Assembly: GCA_016285145.1 (NCBI GenBank)
Contig: JAEEQE010000022.1
Span: 1-45,930, forward strand
DNA length: 45,930 nt
Source of the DNA: Bacteroidales bacterium
GTDB taxonomy: Bacteria; Bacteroidota; Bacteroidia; Bacteroidales; WCHB1-69
Direction of reading: 5' to 3'
Below, piece by piece: positions 20,801-28,827 of the stretch. The notes below the pieces were generated by a model. It saw nothing but the letters and a program-made list of their open reading frames with translations, was not told the DNA's origin and ran no database searches. Numbering within the stretch: position 1 is the first letter of the stretch; the number at the start of each line of letters is the position of its first letter. Both the position numbers and the translations under genes were made by a program.

Positions 20801-23800
20801 CCAATCCATTGGCGCATACCGTGCGCACGTATGCCGTGTACTGCGAGTTGGGATTCAGGTTTGACTCACTGTAAATGTTGGAAGTCACAGTTTGCGCCTG
20901 CGTGTAGTCCGGTGTCTGGTTGGCCGGAACCAGCAGCACTTCCCAATTGGATTCTGAAGCCCCGTCCGTCCAGGTCAAATTCACCGTGGAAGAGGTTACC
21001 GAAGAGACATGGAGATTCGTTATGTCCGGACAACTGGGTGCCAACATTATCTTAACATTGTCCAAATAGGTGTAATTGTATATAAAGGAGCCTGTCGGCT
21101 TTGGTGCACGAATGGCTATACGGTTACCCGTACCTGTGTAGTTAAAGAAGTCCACATGATGCGTACTGATGGTCGTACTGGTAAACGTCACTGTGTCAAC
21201 CGGAACAAACTGGTTGTTGGCCTCCATCATACCGACCTCCACATAATCAACGTATGAAGCACTGGTCTGGTATTTCCGCGCATCAAAGTAGAGACGCAAG
21301 GTGTTTATCGGATGCGTTGTCACATCGATCTCCGGCAGAATGGCGATCTGGTCGGCGTATGGGGATGAAGTATAGGAATAGAAGTAGAGGCAGTGATTCG
21401 TTGCATACGTGGTGTTGTTATAGATGGTAGGGCATCCTGCTGCCGAAGACCCATTATTGATATAATCCCAGCAGTTGGGCAGGATATGGTTGGAAGAGTT
21501 GCCGTACGGATAGCTCTCGAAGTCCTCCATGAACGGAAGTACCGTGAGGGCGGCGCAGCCCGTGCGGAAGGTTCCGGCTTCCCAGCTGCTGTTCTCTCCG
21601 TTGCTGCAGTGTGCCTGCACAAAGACCTCATATAAAGTGTTGGGGCTCAAATTCGTCAAGGAAAAGAATGGGTTGGTATAAATGGTTTGCGGGGACAGCT
21701 GGCTGGGATCCGTGATGGAGCCGGCAGGACCGTACACCACATCCCATTCCGTCTCATCGCCGCCGGCGGTCCAAACCACATCCGCCGCATACGGCGTGAT
21801 GGTGGCAGGCAACGCATGGACATTCTCCACATGCAGACAGCTGGGGATATAATCAATGTTCACATCATCCAAATAGATGTAGTTCGAGATCCATTGCGGA
21901 CAGCGGAAGGCCACATACCGGCCCGTTCCATTGTAATTCTTTGTCATCACCTCGCCGTTTTCAAAAGCAGTGGTGGAAGTCGGGGCGAACGAGCCTAATG
22001 CCGTGAAGGTGTTGTAGTCGTCCGGGTCGGTCATGACACCCACCTCGATGAAATAAGGAGAATTGGTGGTCTTCATCGCCTTGAAGCGAATCAACAGGCT
22101 GTCCATCGCTACGGCATCGTCGAAGCGCGGGCTGGCGATGTAGGAGTAGGCGGCACTTGTAGCATAGAAATAGACCGAGTTGGGACTCGACTCATATTGG
22201 GTTGAACTCAGGTACGGATAGGCGGTGCTGTAGTTCGTGGCACGCGTCCAGCAGGGTACCATGGCTCCCGTGGCGGCAGTTGCTCCGTCAAAGTTCTGAA
22301 TGTAAGGCACCGTAATAGGACTACAGTCCGTTTCAGCCATTAATGTAACCCAATCGCTGTTCTCATTGCCGCAATCCGAACGCAAGCGGATATTGTAAAC
22401 CGTATTGGATGTCAAGCCGCTGAGGAGTTGGGGAGAGGAAGCACCCGGCACCGAGGTCCAGCTGGTGGCGTTGGCGGCCTTGTATTCGAATTCCCATGCA
22501 CTTTCCGTGAAGCCTGGAGCCCATGTCACCTCGATGCTCTCATGATCATGAGCGGAAACGTAGGCATTGGGGGCAACACAGGTTTGTAGTGCCGATTGCA
22601 AACAGGTGTGGAACTTGGTGTTCACACGATTTGCATAAAGCGTGCCTGACGGTGGAGAATTTGGATCCGGATTGCTGCTGTCACTAAAGTAACCAATAGA
22701 CATATCGGATCCCGGATTATGCAAATTGAAGGTATAGGAAGGACCATCATACTGATTCGAGTTGTCATCCACTATCACCACCAGATTATCCTGACCATTA
22801 TAGCTGAACAGCTGGTCAAAGGTAAAGGTGTTCCATCCTGACGTACAGTTCAAGTTGCCGCTATACACCAATTGCGCAGAAGTGATGGGAACCCAGGATG
22901 TGGAGGAAGCGAATGAATTGAGCGTCGTATGTGCCAGATAGATATCCACATTCGTCTTTTTGGTCGATGCGTCAGAATGATTATATTGGAACTCAATACC
23001 CGATATCAATGTCGGCGTGGTGGACACCTCATTAGGAGTATAGATCTGTTGCGAATAAGTATAGTTGTAATAATTATTACACGGAAGATAACAAGCCGTG
23101 GTATTAGTGCTGGAAGTAACCTCTGCTGTAGTGTTCGACTGCAGGCATTCCTGAATGCTTCTGGTAGTGAACGTGAGGGTCTGTGTCGCCGTTGTCTCCC
23201 CGTTGCAGTCGCCATAAATCCGAACCTGATATTGGGTGTTCGTGTCAAGACCTGACAACAAGTAGGAGGTTCCGGTAATAGGATTGGACGGTATCCAGTT
23301 GTTCTGCCCTTGCTCCGTGTATTCCACATAATAATCCGGGGTGCCGTATTCGGATTCGTTCCACGTCAACAGGGCTGATGTGCTGGAAACGTTGGATACG
23401 GTAAAATGAGTGGGTTCCGAACATGTCGGGGCCATATCCACACTCACCTCATCCAAATACATATAGGTCGAGGATGAAGAAAGCGGTGTTTTGAAAACAA
23501 TATATATCGGGGTAGAATAGGCCTGGGTGAGCGGAATGCTGAAACTGTGCCATGTGCTCAGGGTGGTGAAATCGCCGGGATAGTAGGACTTCAGTAAGCT
23601 GAATGTGGTCTCATCGTCCGGATCCGTCATCACACCCACATCCATGCGGGCATACGAAAGACCACTATACGGCATCAGTTTGAAACTGAGTTCCAAATCG
23701 CCGGCATTGTAGTTGGAGAGGTCCAGTGCCTGCGAAGCGGCATACATATAATAACCGGAGGGCATATAGAAATAGAGGGACGCCGCACCGGCGGAGTGGT

Positions 23801-26800
23801 AAGAGGAGCTCACATACGGACAAGTATTGGAGGTATATGTGGATTTTTTGGTCCAACAAATCGGGTAAGCGTTGTTGCCCGTACCCACACCTTCAAAACC
23901 TTCGGTGTAAGGGATCACACTGGTTGCCAAGCACTTGGTGTAGAACAACACGGCATCCGACCAGTCGCTTTCGTCTCCAGAGCCGCAGTCGGCCTTCACA
24001 TACACATCGTATGCTGTGGCATCCGTGAGACCCTGTACTGTATAAGGATGTGAGGTGACGTACTCAATCGTGCCGGAACTCGGCTGCTGTCCGTGAGGCA
24101 CCACCACCACCTGCCAGTCGGTCTCGCCGTTGCGGGCCGTCCAGTTGATGGTGGCACTGTTGCTCGTAGAAGAGACTGTCACATCAAGCGGACGGCGACA
24201 GGTAGGAATGACATTGAGACATATGTCATCCAAATATGCAGAACAATTGCCTGTGAAATTCGTTTTGAAGGCGATGAATGAACCGTTTCCCGTATAGCTG
24301 GATAGATTCACTTCAAAACTCTCATAAACGTTAGCGGCTGACACAGACAACGTATTCACCGGGGTGAAGGTGTTCATGTCTGCCGGGTCGGTCATCACAC
24401 CCACAATCATTTTTACCTTTGCCACATTGTTGGTCCGCATCTTGAAAGACAACTGCAGCGTATTGACCGGAATAGACGGATCTACCGGAGGAAGTGCGAT
24501 GGCCGAATAGTTGGCTGAGGCGCTGTAGAAATAAAGGGAATGCAATCCCGAAGCGGGTGTCGTAGTCACATACGGATAACTGCTGTTATAAGTGCTGTTA
24601 CGCGTCCAACAATAAACAGGATTGGAACTGCCTGTAGAAAAGGCTTCGAAACCTTCCGTATAGGGAAGGGTGGAAATGGACGCACATTCTGTGCGTACCA
24701 AGAGTCCTACAGACCAGACACTGTACTCCGTACCGCAGTTTGTCCGAACATATATGTAATATGATGAACCGGGATTCAAATTGGTGAATTGGTAAGCTGT
24801 GTCTTGAATAGTCACGGCGAGGGTTTCATCCAAGGTGTCACCGAAAGGCACAATCACGGCTTCCCAAGCATTGTCAGTGGCAACAGCCGGCGAAAAGTGG
24901 AAATCCACCGTGGTGGTCGTGACAGTGTCCGCAGCCAAATCATAGGGGAATCCGCACGCATGGCCTTCAATGAAGATATTATCCACAACAGGAGGAGGAG
25001 GCGTGCCCACCGAATGGTCATTATGCCACAAAAGATAAAGGCGCTGCACACCGGAGAACGAGGAGTTGATCCGGAATGAATAGCGTGTCATGCTGTCCAC
25101 CCCGTTCATTTTCGAGCCTAACTGCACCACACCGGCAAGAGTGTCATTTCCTGAAGGAACAGACGGTGTACCCACAAACACATTCATATAGTCACAACAG
25201 TTTTCACCAACACCTTTGAAATCAAAGGAAAGCACATATTCACCATAAATGTCGTCAAAATCAATGTCTCGATACGCCCAAACATTCGATCTAGATTTAA
25301 TATCATACGAATGTGTAACTCCGCTGTCACTGGAGATATAGAGCGCCGATTCTCCCGTGATGCCCGCTGCAGCACCGCCAATAAACCATTTGTTTGTCCC
25401 ATCAGAATTGTCGATAGTCCACTGTCTGTTTTCTGTCTCACTCTCCCAATCCTGCGTATAGGGCAGCGTGGCGGGAATCTGACTTGTACGGAAACTCACC
25501 TCCTCGCCGTAGGTCCTCACCTGCCCATTGTCCACGTAAGCCCGCAAATAATAGGCAGTATTCGGTTGGAGGCCTGTGATGTGGCTCACAAAGGCACCCG
25601 TGTCTGCACCATCAGTTGTGTATGCGTCATCGGTGGTTGGGTTGGGCGATGTGCTCCAACACACGCCACGAGCGGAAATCGGCAGGCCACGGTTCCACAC
25701 ATTTCCTCCCGTCACCGCCGTGGTGGCGGTGATTTCCGTAACGGGTGCCGTAGTCACACGTGGATGACGATTGTCCGGATCCTCGCAATAGGCCATACTA
25801 ACCGCAATATTGTCCACATACCATCCCGCGCAATTTTCTGTGCCGGAGGTCGGAGGTGACACTTTGTTCAACCGGAACTGCAGGCGCAGCCATCGCGGAG
25901 TTCCATTCTCATCTGAAAAGACAAGAGGATACAAGTCAATCCGTTCATGATGCCAGTTCGAATTGTCAGGCTGATACATCACCTGTTCAGGATGCCAATC
26001 CATGTATGTATTATCCGAAAATTTTCCATTGAGGATGGTTGTCACCGTATCATCCGAAGCATCACCGTAATAGATATCGCTACCATTATCAAAAATGATC
26101 CGCCTCCACACCCCCCATTCAATCACATCCTCTGAAGTCAGTCTATCAGCCACCTGGTAATAAATCCCCACCTCATCCCGAGGATCGACTTTGCATATAT
26201 GGTCGAAATCCAGATAGAGATGGCGTACAAGCGTTTCCGGGAAATCATTGAAAGGAATCGTATTCGTAGTGGCAAAACAATTCCCTGCATTGGAATACAT
26301 GGGGGAATGATACGAGAATTGGCCGGAAGCGGACAGAGGGATATTGTTCCAACCGTCATTATACGAAGTGTCGCCTACCAATCTCCAATTCTCCTGTTCG
26401 AACAAGATGTTTGAGATCATTTGGATGCTATCTCCGTCAAAATCCTCAAAGAAAAGCGTGTCTCTGTTGCACAAAGTGGTGAAACTCATCTCATCGCCGT
26501 AATTCGTGCCCGCGCTGTTCATCGCATACGCCCGCACGTAATACACCATGCCGGGGGTGAGGCCCGTCAGGCTGCTTGTGAACGGCCCCGTACCCGTGCC
26601 GTCCGTTGTGTGACTGCCGCTCACTGTCGGATTGGGGCTCGTGCTCCAGCATACGCCCCTGGCCGTCACGGACGCGCCGCCGTCGGAAATGACGTTGCCG
26701 CCGCAGGTGGCGGATGTATTTGACACGTCAGCGATTGTCGCCGTTGTAACAGCAGGTGCCGTAACACAGGTGTTTATCACCAAGTGCAACGTATCAGCAC

Positions 26801-28556
26801 ACGGACAGGTTCCATTGGAGTATTCATATACGTATGTCCCAGATGATGTATAGGTGTTTCCATGCCAAGTGTAGCGGTCACAGGCAGTGTCAGTTTCCAC
26901 ATCATGTATAGCCGGAAGGATGGTAAGATTCAGGGTAACCACACTGTCGCACCCGTCCGAAGCCGTGAAGGTTTGTGTGTAAACATCCGATGTTGTAATA
27001 TAGCCCATTGAACCCCACGCATAGCCGCCGCACACCTGGATTGTTTCCTCATGCCTATATCCTTTTTCCAAAATCCGGAAATCCTCCACATGATCCACAG
27101 AATATCCCTCGTAACCATAGTCATCGTAAAAGTCCTGCGCATTTTTATCGGACTTCTGGCAAAGATATTGCCAACCCGGTGATGCCTGACAATAGATGGA
27201 TCTCGCCCCGCATGGGATGAAAATGTACAGGTCATTACCGTAATCGATCGATTTCTGACATTCAACATCTTCCCAATAAGACAAATGATCTTCTTCCCAA
27301 CAAAAATCCGGCATTTCCGGGAAAGGGCAGATTGTATCCACGCCTTCATATACGGGAACACTACACATCCCTGGCTCCAGCCGAGGAGGATTCAACGAAT
27401 TGATATATATAACCCCATCATAATCAATAGCCCATCTGCCAAGCACTATGCTATCACTCTCAATGATCAGTGTGTCGTACGGCAAACTTTCCTCTCCAAT
27501 ATACCGAACGCTGGCCGGCACGGTGATGGTGCCGATCATCGCCGAGTTTTGAAATGCATACTCATCAATATATTCTATGCCGTCAGGTAACACTATGGGT
27601 GAAGAATAGCTGTAATTGCCATAAAATGCATCCGGTCCCACCCTCTTCAAGGAAGCGGGCAGCACGATGGGCACACTAATGTTGTTACAATCCTGGAACG
27701 CGCTCTCCCCTATCGAATCCAATCCCATGCTAAACACCAATGTGTCAATACCTGTTCGGTAAAATGCACTCTGCGCTATATACTTCACCGAACTGGGAAT
27801 AATAACCTTGCCCCGAAGACCATTATCTCGGAAGAAAAGATTCTCCGGGATTATCCGGACCGAATCGCCTATGTCAAGTCTGCAATAAGCATCACTGGAA
27901 AAACCGATATTTCGCGGATAGTCAAAGTTGCCCAAGTATTCGGTATGACAATTTCTGGCATTATAGGATATCCTCTGCAAATTATTGGCCAATACAAACG
28001 CATCCTCTGCCATATAAATCAATTCCGTCCCGATATTCAATTGTTTCACGGATGGACAATCATAAAAAACTGCACCACCAACATACAACAAGCTATTGGG
28101 CAAAAGGATATCTTCCAAAGAGTCGCAATGTTGGAACGCATATAGGGAAATAGTATCCAATCCTTCCGAGAAGAAGACTTTTCGCAGATGGTGGCAATTC
28201 TGAAATGCGAAATAATTAATTTTGTGTACCGACGACGGCAGATGCACTTCTGTCACATTTGAGTTACGGAAACTTGCCACACCAATTTCCGTGACCAGAT
28301 ACTTTTCATTATTGAACTCAACCGTGTCGGGAATCAAGGCCACACCTGTATAATCAATGGTCAATGTTCTGGTGTACAAAGACATATCATCCCATGTATC
28401 CAGCCATGAGTTATTCACATTATTGTTCACCTTGACACGATTGGGATTTTGCGAGATGATCTTATAGCCGATTCCGTTCACCACAAAATCATCGTATGGT
28501 CCGGCCCAAGCGAAAAACACATGGAAACACAACAAGAAAAGTACAAGTTGTTTCAT
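11880..28556 (-). CDS. Giant modular T9SS-secreted surface protein (BspA, Fn3, jelly-roll, FISUMP, Ig/PKD modules)
   Basis: The frame opens at 28610, but the ATG at 28556 begins a proper signal peptide (MKQLVLFLLCFHVFFAWAG), giving about 5,558 residues. In order: BspA-like leucine-rich repeats (about 70-390); two Cys-pair modules (about 503-600); Fn3-like modules with the signature RGVCWSTSPNPT (six in all, ending near 3750) alternating with MAM/cleaved-adhesin-like jelly-roll units that open with LPYTEGFE-type motifs (about 1000-2800); a DUF5689-like OB-fold unit (about 2976-3186); a FISUMP domain (about 3296-3540, with CWMKENL and CPTGWHVPSDSEW); a 500-residue module with DVDGDNHYDPSHGDYP (about 3750-4255); four Cys-pair modules; Ig/PKD-like modules mixed with five more Cys-pair modules; and a T9SS type A sorting domain from about 5478 (YPNPTGG at 5483). 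It should be exported by Sec, then T9SS, and held at the cell surface. Adhesion or matrix binding is inferred; no enzyme domain was recognised. Confidence 0.9.
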   Translation of the reverse strand: MKQLVLFLLCFHVFFAWAGPYDDFVVNGIGYKIISQNPNRVKVNNNVNNSWLDTWDDMSLYTRTLTIDYTGVALIPDTVEFNNEKYLVTEIGVASFRNSNVTEVHLPSSVHKINYFAFQNCHHLRKVFFSEGLDTISLYAFQHCDSLEDILLPNSLLYVGGAVFYDCPSVKQLNIGTELIYMAEDAFVLANNLQRISYNARNCHTEYLGNFDYPRNIGFSSDAYCRLDIGDSVRIIPENLFFRDNGLRGKVIIPSSVKYIAQSAFYRTGIDTLVFSMGLDSIGESAFQDCNNISVPIVLPASLKRVGPDAFYGNYSYSSPIVLPDGIEYIDEYAFQNSAMIGTITVPASVRYIGEESLPYDTLIIESDSIVLGRWAIDYDGVIYINSLNPPRLEPGMCSVPVYEGVDTICPFPEMPDFCWEEDHLSYWEDVECQKSIDYGNDLYIFIPCGARSIYCQASPGWQYLCQKSDKNAQDFYDDYGYEGYSVDHVEDFRILEKGYRHEETIQVCGGYAWGSMGYITTSDVYTQTFTASDGCDSVVTLNLTILPAIHDVETDTACDRYTWHGNTYTSSGTYVYEYSNGTCPCADTLHLVINTCVTAPAVTTATIADVSNTSATCGGNVISDGGASVTARGVCWSTSPNPTVSGSHTTDGTGTGPFTSSLTGLTPGMVYYVRAYAMNSAGTNYGDEMSFTTLCNRDTLFFEDFDGDSIQMISNILFEQENWRLVGDTSYNDGWNNIPLSASGQFSYHSPMYSNAGNCFATTNTIPFNDFPETLVRHLYLDFDHICKVDPRDEVGIYYQVADRLTSEDVIEWGVWRRIIFDNGSDIYYGDASDDTVTTILNGKFSDNTYMDWHPEQVMYQPDNSNWHHERIDLYPLVFSDENGTPRWLRLQFRLNKVSPPTSGTENCAGWYVDNIAVSMAYCEDPDNRHPRVTTAPVTEITATTAVTGGNVWNRGLPISARGVCWSTSPNPTTDDAYTTDGADTGAFVSHITGLQPNTAYYLRAYVDNGQVRTYGEEVSFRTSQIPATLPYTQDWESETENRQWTIDNSDGTNKWFIGGAAAGITGESALYISSDSGVTHSYDIKSRSNVWAYRDIDFDDIYGEYVLSFDFKGVGENCCDYMNVFVGTPSVPSGNDTLAGVVQLGSKMNGVDSMTRYSFRINSSFSGVQRLYLLWHNDHSVGTPPPPVVDNIFIEGHACGFPYDLAADTVTTTTVDFHFSPAVATDNAWEAVIVPFGDTLDETLAVTIQDTAYQFTNLNPGSSYYIYVRTNCGTEYSVWSVGLLVRTECASISTLPYTEGFEAFSTGSSNPVYCWTRNSTYNSSYPYVTTTPASGLHSLYFYSASANYSAIALPPVDPSIPVNTLQLSFKMRTNNVAKVKMIVGVMTDPADMNTFTPVNTLSVSAANVYESFEVNLSSYTGNGSFIAFKTNFTGNCSAYLDDICLNVIPTCRRPLDVTVSSTSNSATINWTARNGETDWQVVVVPHGQQPSSGTIEYVTSHPYTVQGLTDATAYDVYVKADCGSGDESDWSDAVLFYTKCLATSVIPYTEGFEGVGTGNNAYPICWTKKSTYTSNTCPYVSSSYHSAGAASLYFYMPSGYYMYAASQALDLSNYNAGDLELSFKLMPYSGLSYARMDVGVMTDPDDETTFSLLKSYYPGDFTTLSTWHSFSIPLTQAYSTPIYIVFKTPLSSSSTYMYLDEVSVDMAPTCSEPTHFTVSNVSSTSALLTWNESEYGTPDYYVEYTEQGQNNWIPSNPITGTSYLLSGLDTNTQYQVRIYGDCNGETTATQTLTFTTRSIQECLQSNTTAEVTSSTNTTACYLPCNNYYNYTYSQQIYTPNEVSTTPTLISGIEFQYNHSDASTKKTNVDIYLAHTTLNSFASSTSWVPITSAQLVYSGNLNCTSGWNTFTFDQLFSYNGQDNLVVIVDDNSNQYDGPSYTFNLHNPGSDMSIGYFSDSSNPDPNSPPSGTLYANRVNTKFHTCLQSALQTCVAPNAYVSAHDHESIEVTWAPGFTESAWEFEYKAANATSWTSVPGASSPQLLSGLTSNTVYNIRLRSDCGNENSDWVTLMAETDCSPITVPYIQNFDGATAATGAMVPCWTRATNYSTAYPYLSSTQYESSPNSVYFYATSAAYSYIASPRFDDAVAMDSLLIRFKAMKTTNSPYFIEVGVMTDPDDYNTFTALGSFAPTSTTAFENGEVMTKNYNGTGRYVAFRCPQWISNYIYLDDVNIDYIPSCLHVENVHALPATITPYAADVVWTAGGDETEWDVVYGPAGSITDPSQLSPQTIYTNPFFSLTNLSPNTLYEVFVQAHCSNGENSSWEAGTFRTGCAALTVLPFMEDFESYPYGNSSNHILPNCWDYINNGSSAAGCPTIYNNTTYATNHCLYFYSYTSSPYADQIAILPEIDVTTHPINTLRLYFDARKYQTSASYVDYVEVGMMEANNQFVPVDTVTFTSTTISTHHVDFFNYTGTGNRIAIRAPKPTGSFIYNYTYLDNVKIMLAPSCPDITNLHVSSVTSSTVNLTWTDGASESNWEVLLVPANQTPDYTQAQTVTSNIYSESNLNPNSQYTAYVRTVCANGLGYNYWSSVTFMTSRANPAQLPYFHDFDDGTENAEWSLINCSSPNKWYIGQPVDLTDSVLYISNDTGLTNAYTVSGEKTTVWAYRDIQFGAGTEFELSFNWRCYGESLYDFLKVYVGTPMQVEAMPASTLYNIPQDDPSGTIVLEPKFNLNSDWTTYSAVLPSSLANSVQRLYFRWTNDAFGGTMPPAAVDSIRITVSDCGRPDNLMADIINDNTADITFTPVHNSDNKWEYVFTSDQSVSPSQLAPLVTQNTTFSLSGLMSGKNYYVYVRTVCSDSSYSFWSLPVTFTTPCVLPVVTTDGVTNISSNGVMCLGNVVDAGCPSLLARGVCWSTNPDPTIADAHTNNGTDIGAVWSNVTGLTPNTTYYMRAYATNSVGTSYGDEVVFTTERESCENIAQLRSKMDFSDHMITEQGDVEYRMVGSAVVTAKSSFNNQKFIQDSTGAILVFDANNILGDLEVGDQIKDIVGTLTNYHGFLEFIPVLPYGQLEAHSVSVAPLVVSLPQLDDTAFMKSHQAELIELDDVTITSTGDFTRMNRYDLLQNNVSSPALFPYLYEVDYINMPIPTGVVQNVTGVNVARSMIGSNNYDFRYYIVPRSLNDMSAENLQVSRPEVSHVVDSSAIAEYNVTMGGNVSLVSHGVCWNTSPNPTVADAHTSDSVGSFMSTLTNLTPNTTYYLRAYAVSNLRTVYGDEVMFMTLPVDDAQPCPGHETVTDYDGNVYNTVQIGNQCWMKENLRTTHYADGVEIDTLGGNMGGPYRCLPGLAQDYAENMNSLPVYGYRYNWFALMYGMPSSATNPSGVQGVCPTGWHVPSDSEWRQLMDYVGSQECYRCNDDSNSIAKALADNTGWDAYSYTYGVSSNSSECTPSDQSVVPNNSTGFSAVPIGIAGRTFYWENDGQYSRFENNIDFGKSAVFWASNYNGYTNYTYSQKISFDRSGVYMGYSDSYYGLSVRCVLGDGVSPAKVNTDTVANITQYTATCGGDVTYDGNSPVIARGVCWSTNPDPTIADAHTVDGAGTGAFISELTGLLPGKVYYVRAYATRSVGTTYGERKIFRTNGSIPALALDNIFGKDSTSATAEVSVSNEGGSQITACGICWSTTPNPTLADSHSVSDDYTMYNNLYAYDGKFTSVLTGLSKDTVYYVRAYAINEYGTGYSEQQMYVHLDNLIDVNNIAAYFSVGALQFHNSNAFYRVPKDSQTSTIYAHSLWLGGMDDTDSLHLSAGNHSIYADVVNHTGMGACEDFWSGPLSITDASTDSATVARWNRCFKITREEVLDFLLRYDEPDYTIPFHIASWPAHGDTAKGQAYNMAPFVDVDGDNHYDPSHGDYPSFPGDMALFFVFNDKPTKRTPLGGMPIGVEVHAIVYGYYAPQDSVLNNTLFVKYKLFNRSQTDLHDAYASLWTDWDLGYADDDRVGCDVQNNTAYAYNASTVDGSGSPAHYGPNPPIQTLTILGGPRIPADGLDNPSFTDTTDCGLFVLGGSNQYAITGTNFGNGITDDERMGMTGFISYNNDRSVVGDPNRALEYYNLMRNRWRDGTRLVYGGNGYPQDGLTGPECRFMFPGTSDPCNWGVLDPVAYAGFNYQDYGGSDGWREETANLLGGDRRGVANMGPFDFAAGSMQEIDYCMTTLFPTYSDTTVVTAQQLQCIDTLLFQNMEIHFGEYLFVPEVNIDETICAGGQYEFRGSTYTEAGNYSVLIRDNGRDTIFKIHLTILHGTHNVTTVTECDSYTWAAGTGVTYTQSGTYVHHYTNNDGCASADTLHLTILHGTHNVTTETACESFMWHGHTYTNSGTYTHAYNNADGCASVDTLHLTIYPTYQIPVTASICQGDSYNFFGQTLTSAGAYTHTLRTVHGCDSVITLTLTVAAAPTLTLSVDHMTMCAGGMAMLSAAVNASNQLPNNFSYEWILDGGTPVTGVTNTYNLTLNTAGYHTVQARVTQGDAFGCTSALSSPVTVIVAEQPVVSLYVTDGTTVCSGGTTTLNGIITNYSNTVNGVTNATIYDGLTFNWTSNGVVLSSHTNVHFAQDQNAFTMNTPGTYAYQVSVVASGYNCQPQLSNVETVMVAPAYSATVSGSGNVCEGGAVTLNVTVNNVLPNDALGYQWYRVTSGSSSVIAGATSSTYAISDLLSVGSYDYYVAVTSSIPGCNATSAIHPVNVLARSVVSITETACDSYTWNNTTYTQSGIYTQNFTNINGCDSVVTLQLTILHGTHNVETETACESFTWHGHTYTNSGTYTHAYNNADGCASVDTLHLTINPLPVVTVSVDDTLVCEGGMVTLTANVAPATVPCIYQWYRDGALVPDVVSSSYVVMNEARVTAYHYAVSVTTNAGCSATVAAPAIMVWPEPTVTITREAGYPDTVCEGGSTVIKADVTGGYGTNIYHWSKNGVELMNEIGPVLSVVVPNDGSIDYYFMTVSQPGAGCVAFSSSVSISTLVTIVPTYTVVVTGADNVCEGDTVTMSATVQGVMGGDVLSYQWYRRMNGSEAVAISGATSSSYTISSLLPVGSYDYYVAVSSSISGCDATSAVHTVNVLSASVVNISATACDSYTWNNTTYTQSGIYTQNFTNINGCDSVVTLHLTILHGTHNVETETACESFTWHGHTYTNSGTYTHAYNNADGCASVDTLKLTIYPIPTVTITGNTVICEGLTTQLTATGGSSYVWNNAATTNSITVGQSGTYSVTATSAEGCSAAANVVVTVNTTPQIVIIGNTTICAGSSTTLTATGAANYIWNTGDQSASLQVNAFGMYSVTGTSAAGCVGTADVVVLVSPLPNITIAGSTDICPGDSTTLVAQGGVSYIWNNGNTDATLSVYSAGDYQVMGFDAAGCHNTASVTVQAWDFDVTEETVSVSDSCYIWHGESYCQSGDYVQTLQNMHGCDSVVTLHLTVAVGIDSYGDDYSIRAYPNPTGGVVTIESDNPMQELTEAMLYNAMGELVRMSRWNTGSRQRQIDLSGLGSGLYFVRLYSHGHFVGFVKVVKQ
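12928..13187 (-). repeat. Long direct repeat, copy 1 (two Cys-pair modules)
   Basis: About 260 bases encoding residues about 5124-5210 of the giant protein. By eye it differs from copy 2 (14050-14309) at about 16 positions. It encodes two Cys-pair modules of the type CESFTWHGHTYTNSGTY. Confidence 0.85.
14050..14309 (-). repeat. Long direct repeat, copy 2 (two Cys-pair modules)
   Basis: About 94% identical by eye to 12928-13187, with an offset of 1,122 bases (374 codons) and in frame. The two copies are separated by Ig/PKD-like modules. Confidence 0.85.
15361..15680 (-). repeat. Long direct repeat, copy 3 (partial, extended by a diverged module)
   Basis: The first 110 bases or so (15368-15482) are nearly identical to copy 2, offset 1,320 bases (440 codons). 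After that the copy diverges and a second, more distant module follows (15520-15680). All offsets keep the reading frame. Confidence 0.8.
17779..17828 (-). repeat. 50-bp near-identical direct repeat in Fn3-like modules, copy A
   Basis: It matches 19780-19829 at 48 of 50 bases by eye and encodes the RGVCWSTNPDPTIADAH segment of two different Fn3-like modules about 2 kb apart. Confidence 0.8.
19780..19829 (-). repeat. 50-bp near-identical direct repeat in Fn3-like modules, copy B
   Basis: Partner of 17779-17828 with two mismatches by eye. The flanking parts of the two modules are less similar, which suggests gene conversion or a recent local exchange. Confidence 0.8.
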
Positions 28557-28650
28557 AACCAAAATTATATAATTCAACGTTTTATTTATTATTCTTAAAA
28601 TCACGACCATCCATCATGGAATGCCCGCCATGGGACATGTAGTCAGCCAG

Positions 28651-28679
28651 CAAAGATACATATTTTTTCAACAGGACAA
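28651..28679 (-). promoter_or_regulatory. Promoter of the giant surface-protein gene
   Basis: The minus strand reads TTG at 28679-28677, an 18-base spacer, then TATCTTTG at 28658-28651. Both match the Bacteroidota -33/-7 pattern. The expected start near 28645 gives a leader of about 89 bases before the ATG at 28556. Confidence 0.65.
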
Positions 28680-28750
28680 TGTTCACAAACCCTCAAAAAG
28701 ACAAAGTTTTCGCAATAATTTTTTTGATGATGGGAACGAAAAAAAATTCG

Positions 28751-28758
28751 TATATTTG
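28751..28758 (+). promoter_or_regulatory. -7 box of the VOR operon
   Basis: TATATTTG matches TAnnTTTG. It lies 69 bases before the first gene of the operon. A TTTG at 28723-28726 is 24 bases upstream, somewhat far for a -33 element. Confidence 0.55.
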
Positions 28759-28827
28759 CCACCCCGTAAAAAGGAGAAAAACAACAACTAATAACCCATT
28801 TAATAACTTTTTTAAATTAGTAGAATT

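Larger units (their letters stand above)
28557..28827. other. Divergent intergenic region between the giant gene and the VOR operon
   Basis: This 271-base gap is very AT-rich near the giant gene and holds two outward promoter candidates (28651-28679 minus and 28751-28758 plus). The minus-strand leader contains the words ATGATGGAT and ACATGTCCCAT, which recur in the iorA leader. No small open frame is convincing. Confidence 0.6.

Noticed and set aside
28541-28610. Start of the giant gene at 28610
   Set aside because: The upstream 18 codons precede a normal signal peptide that begins at the ATG at 28556.
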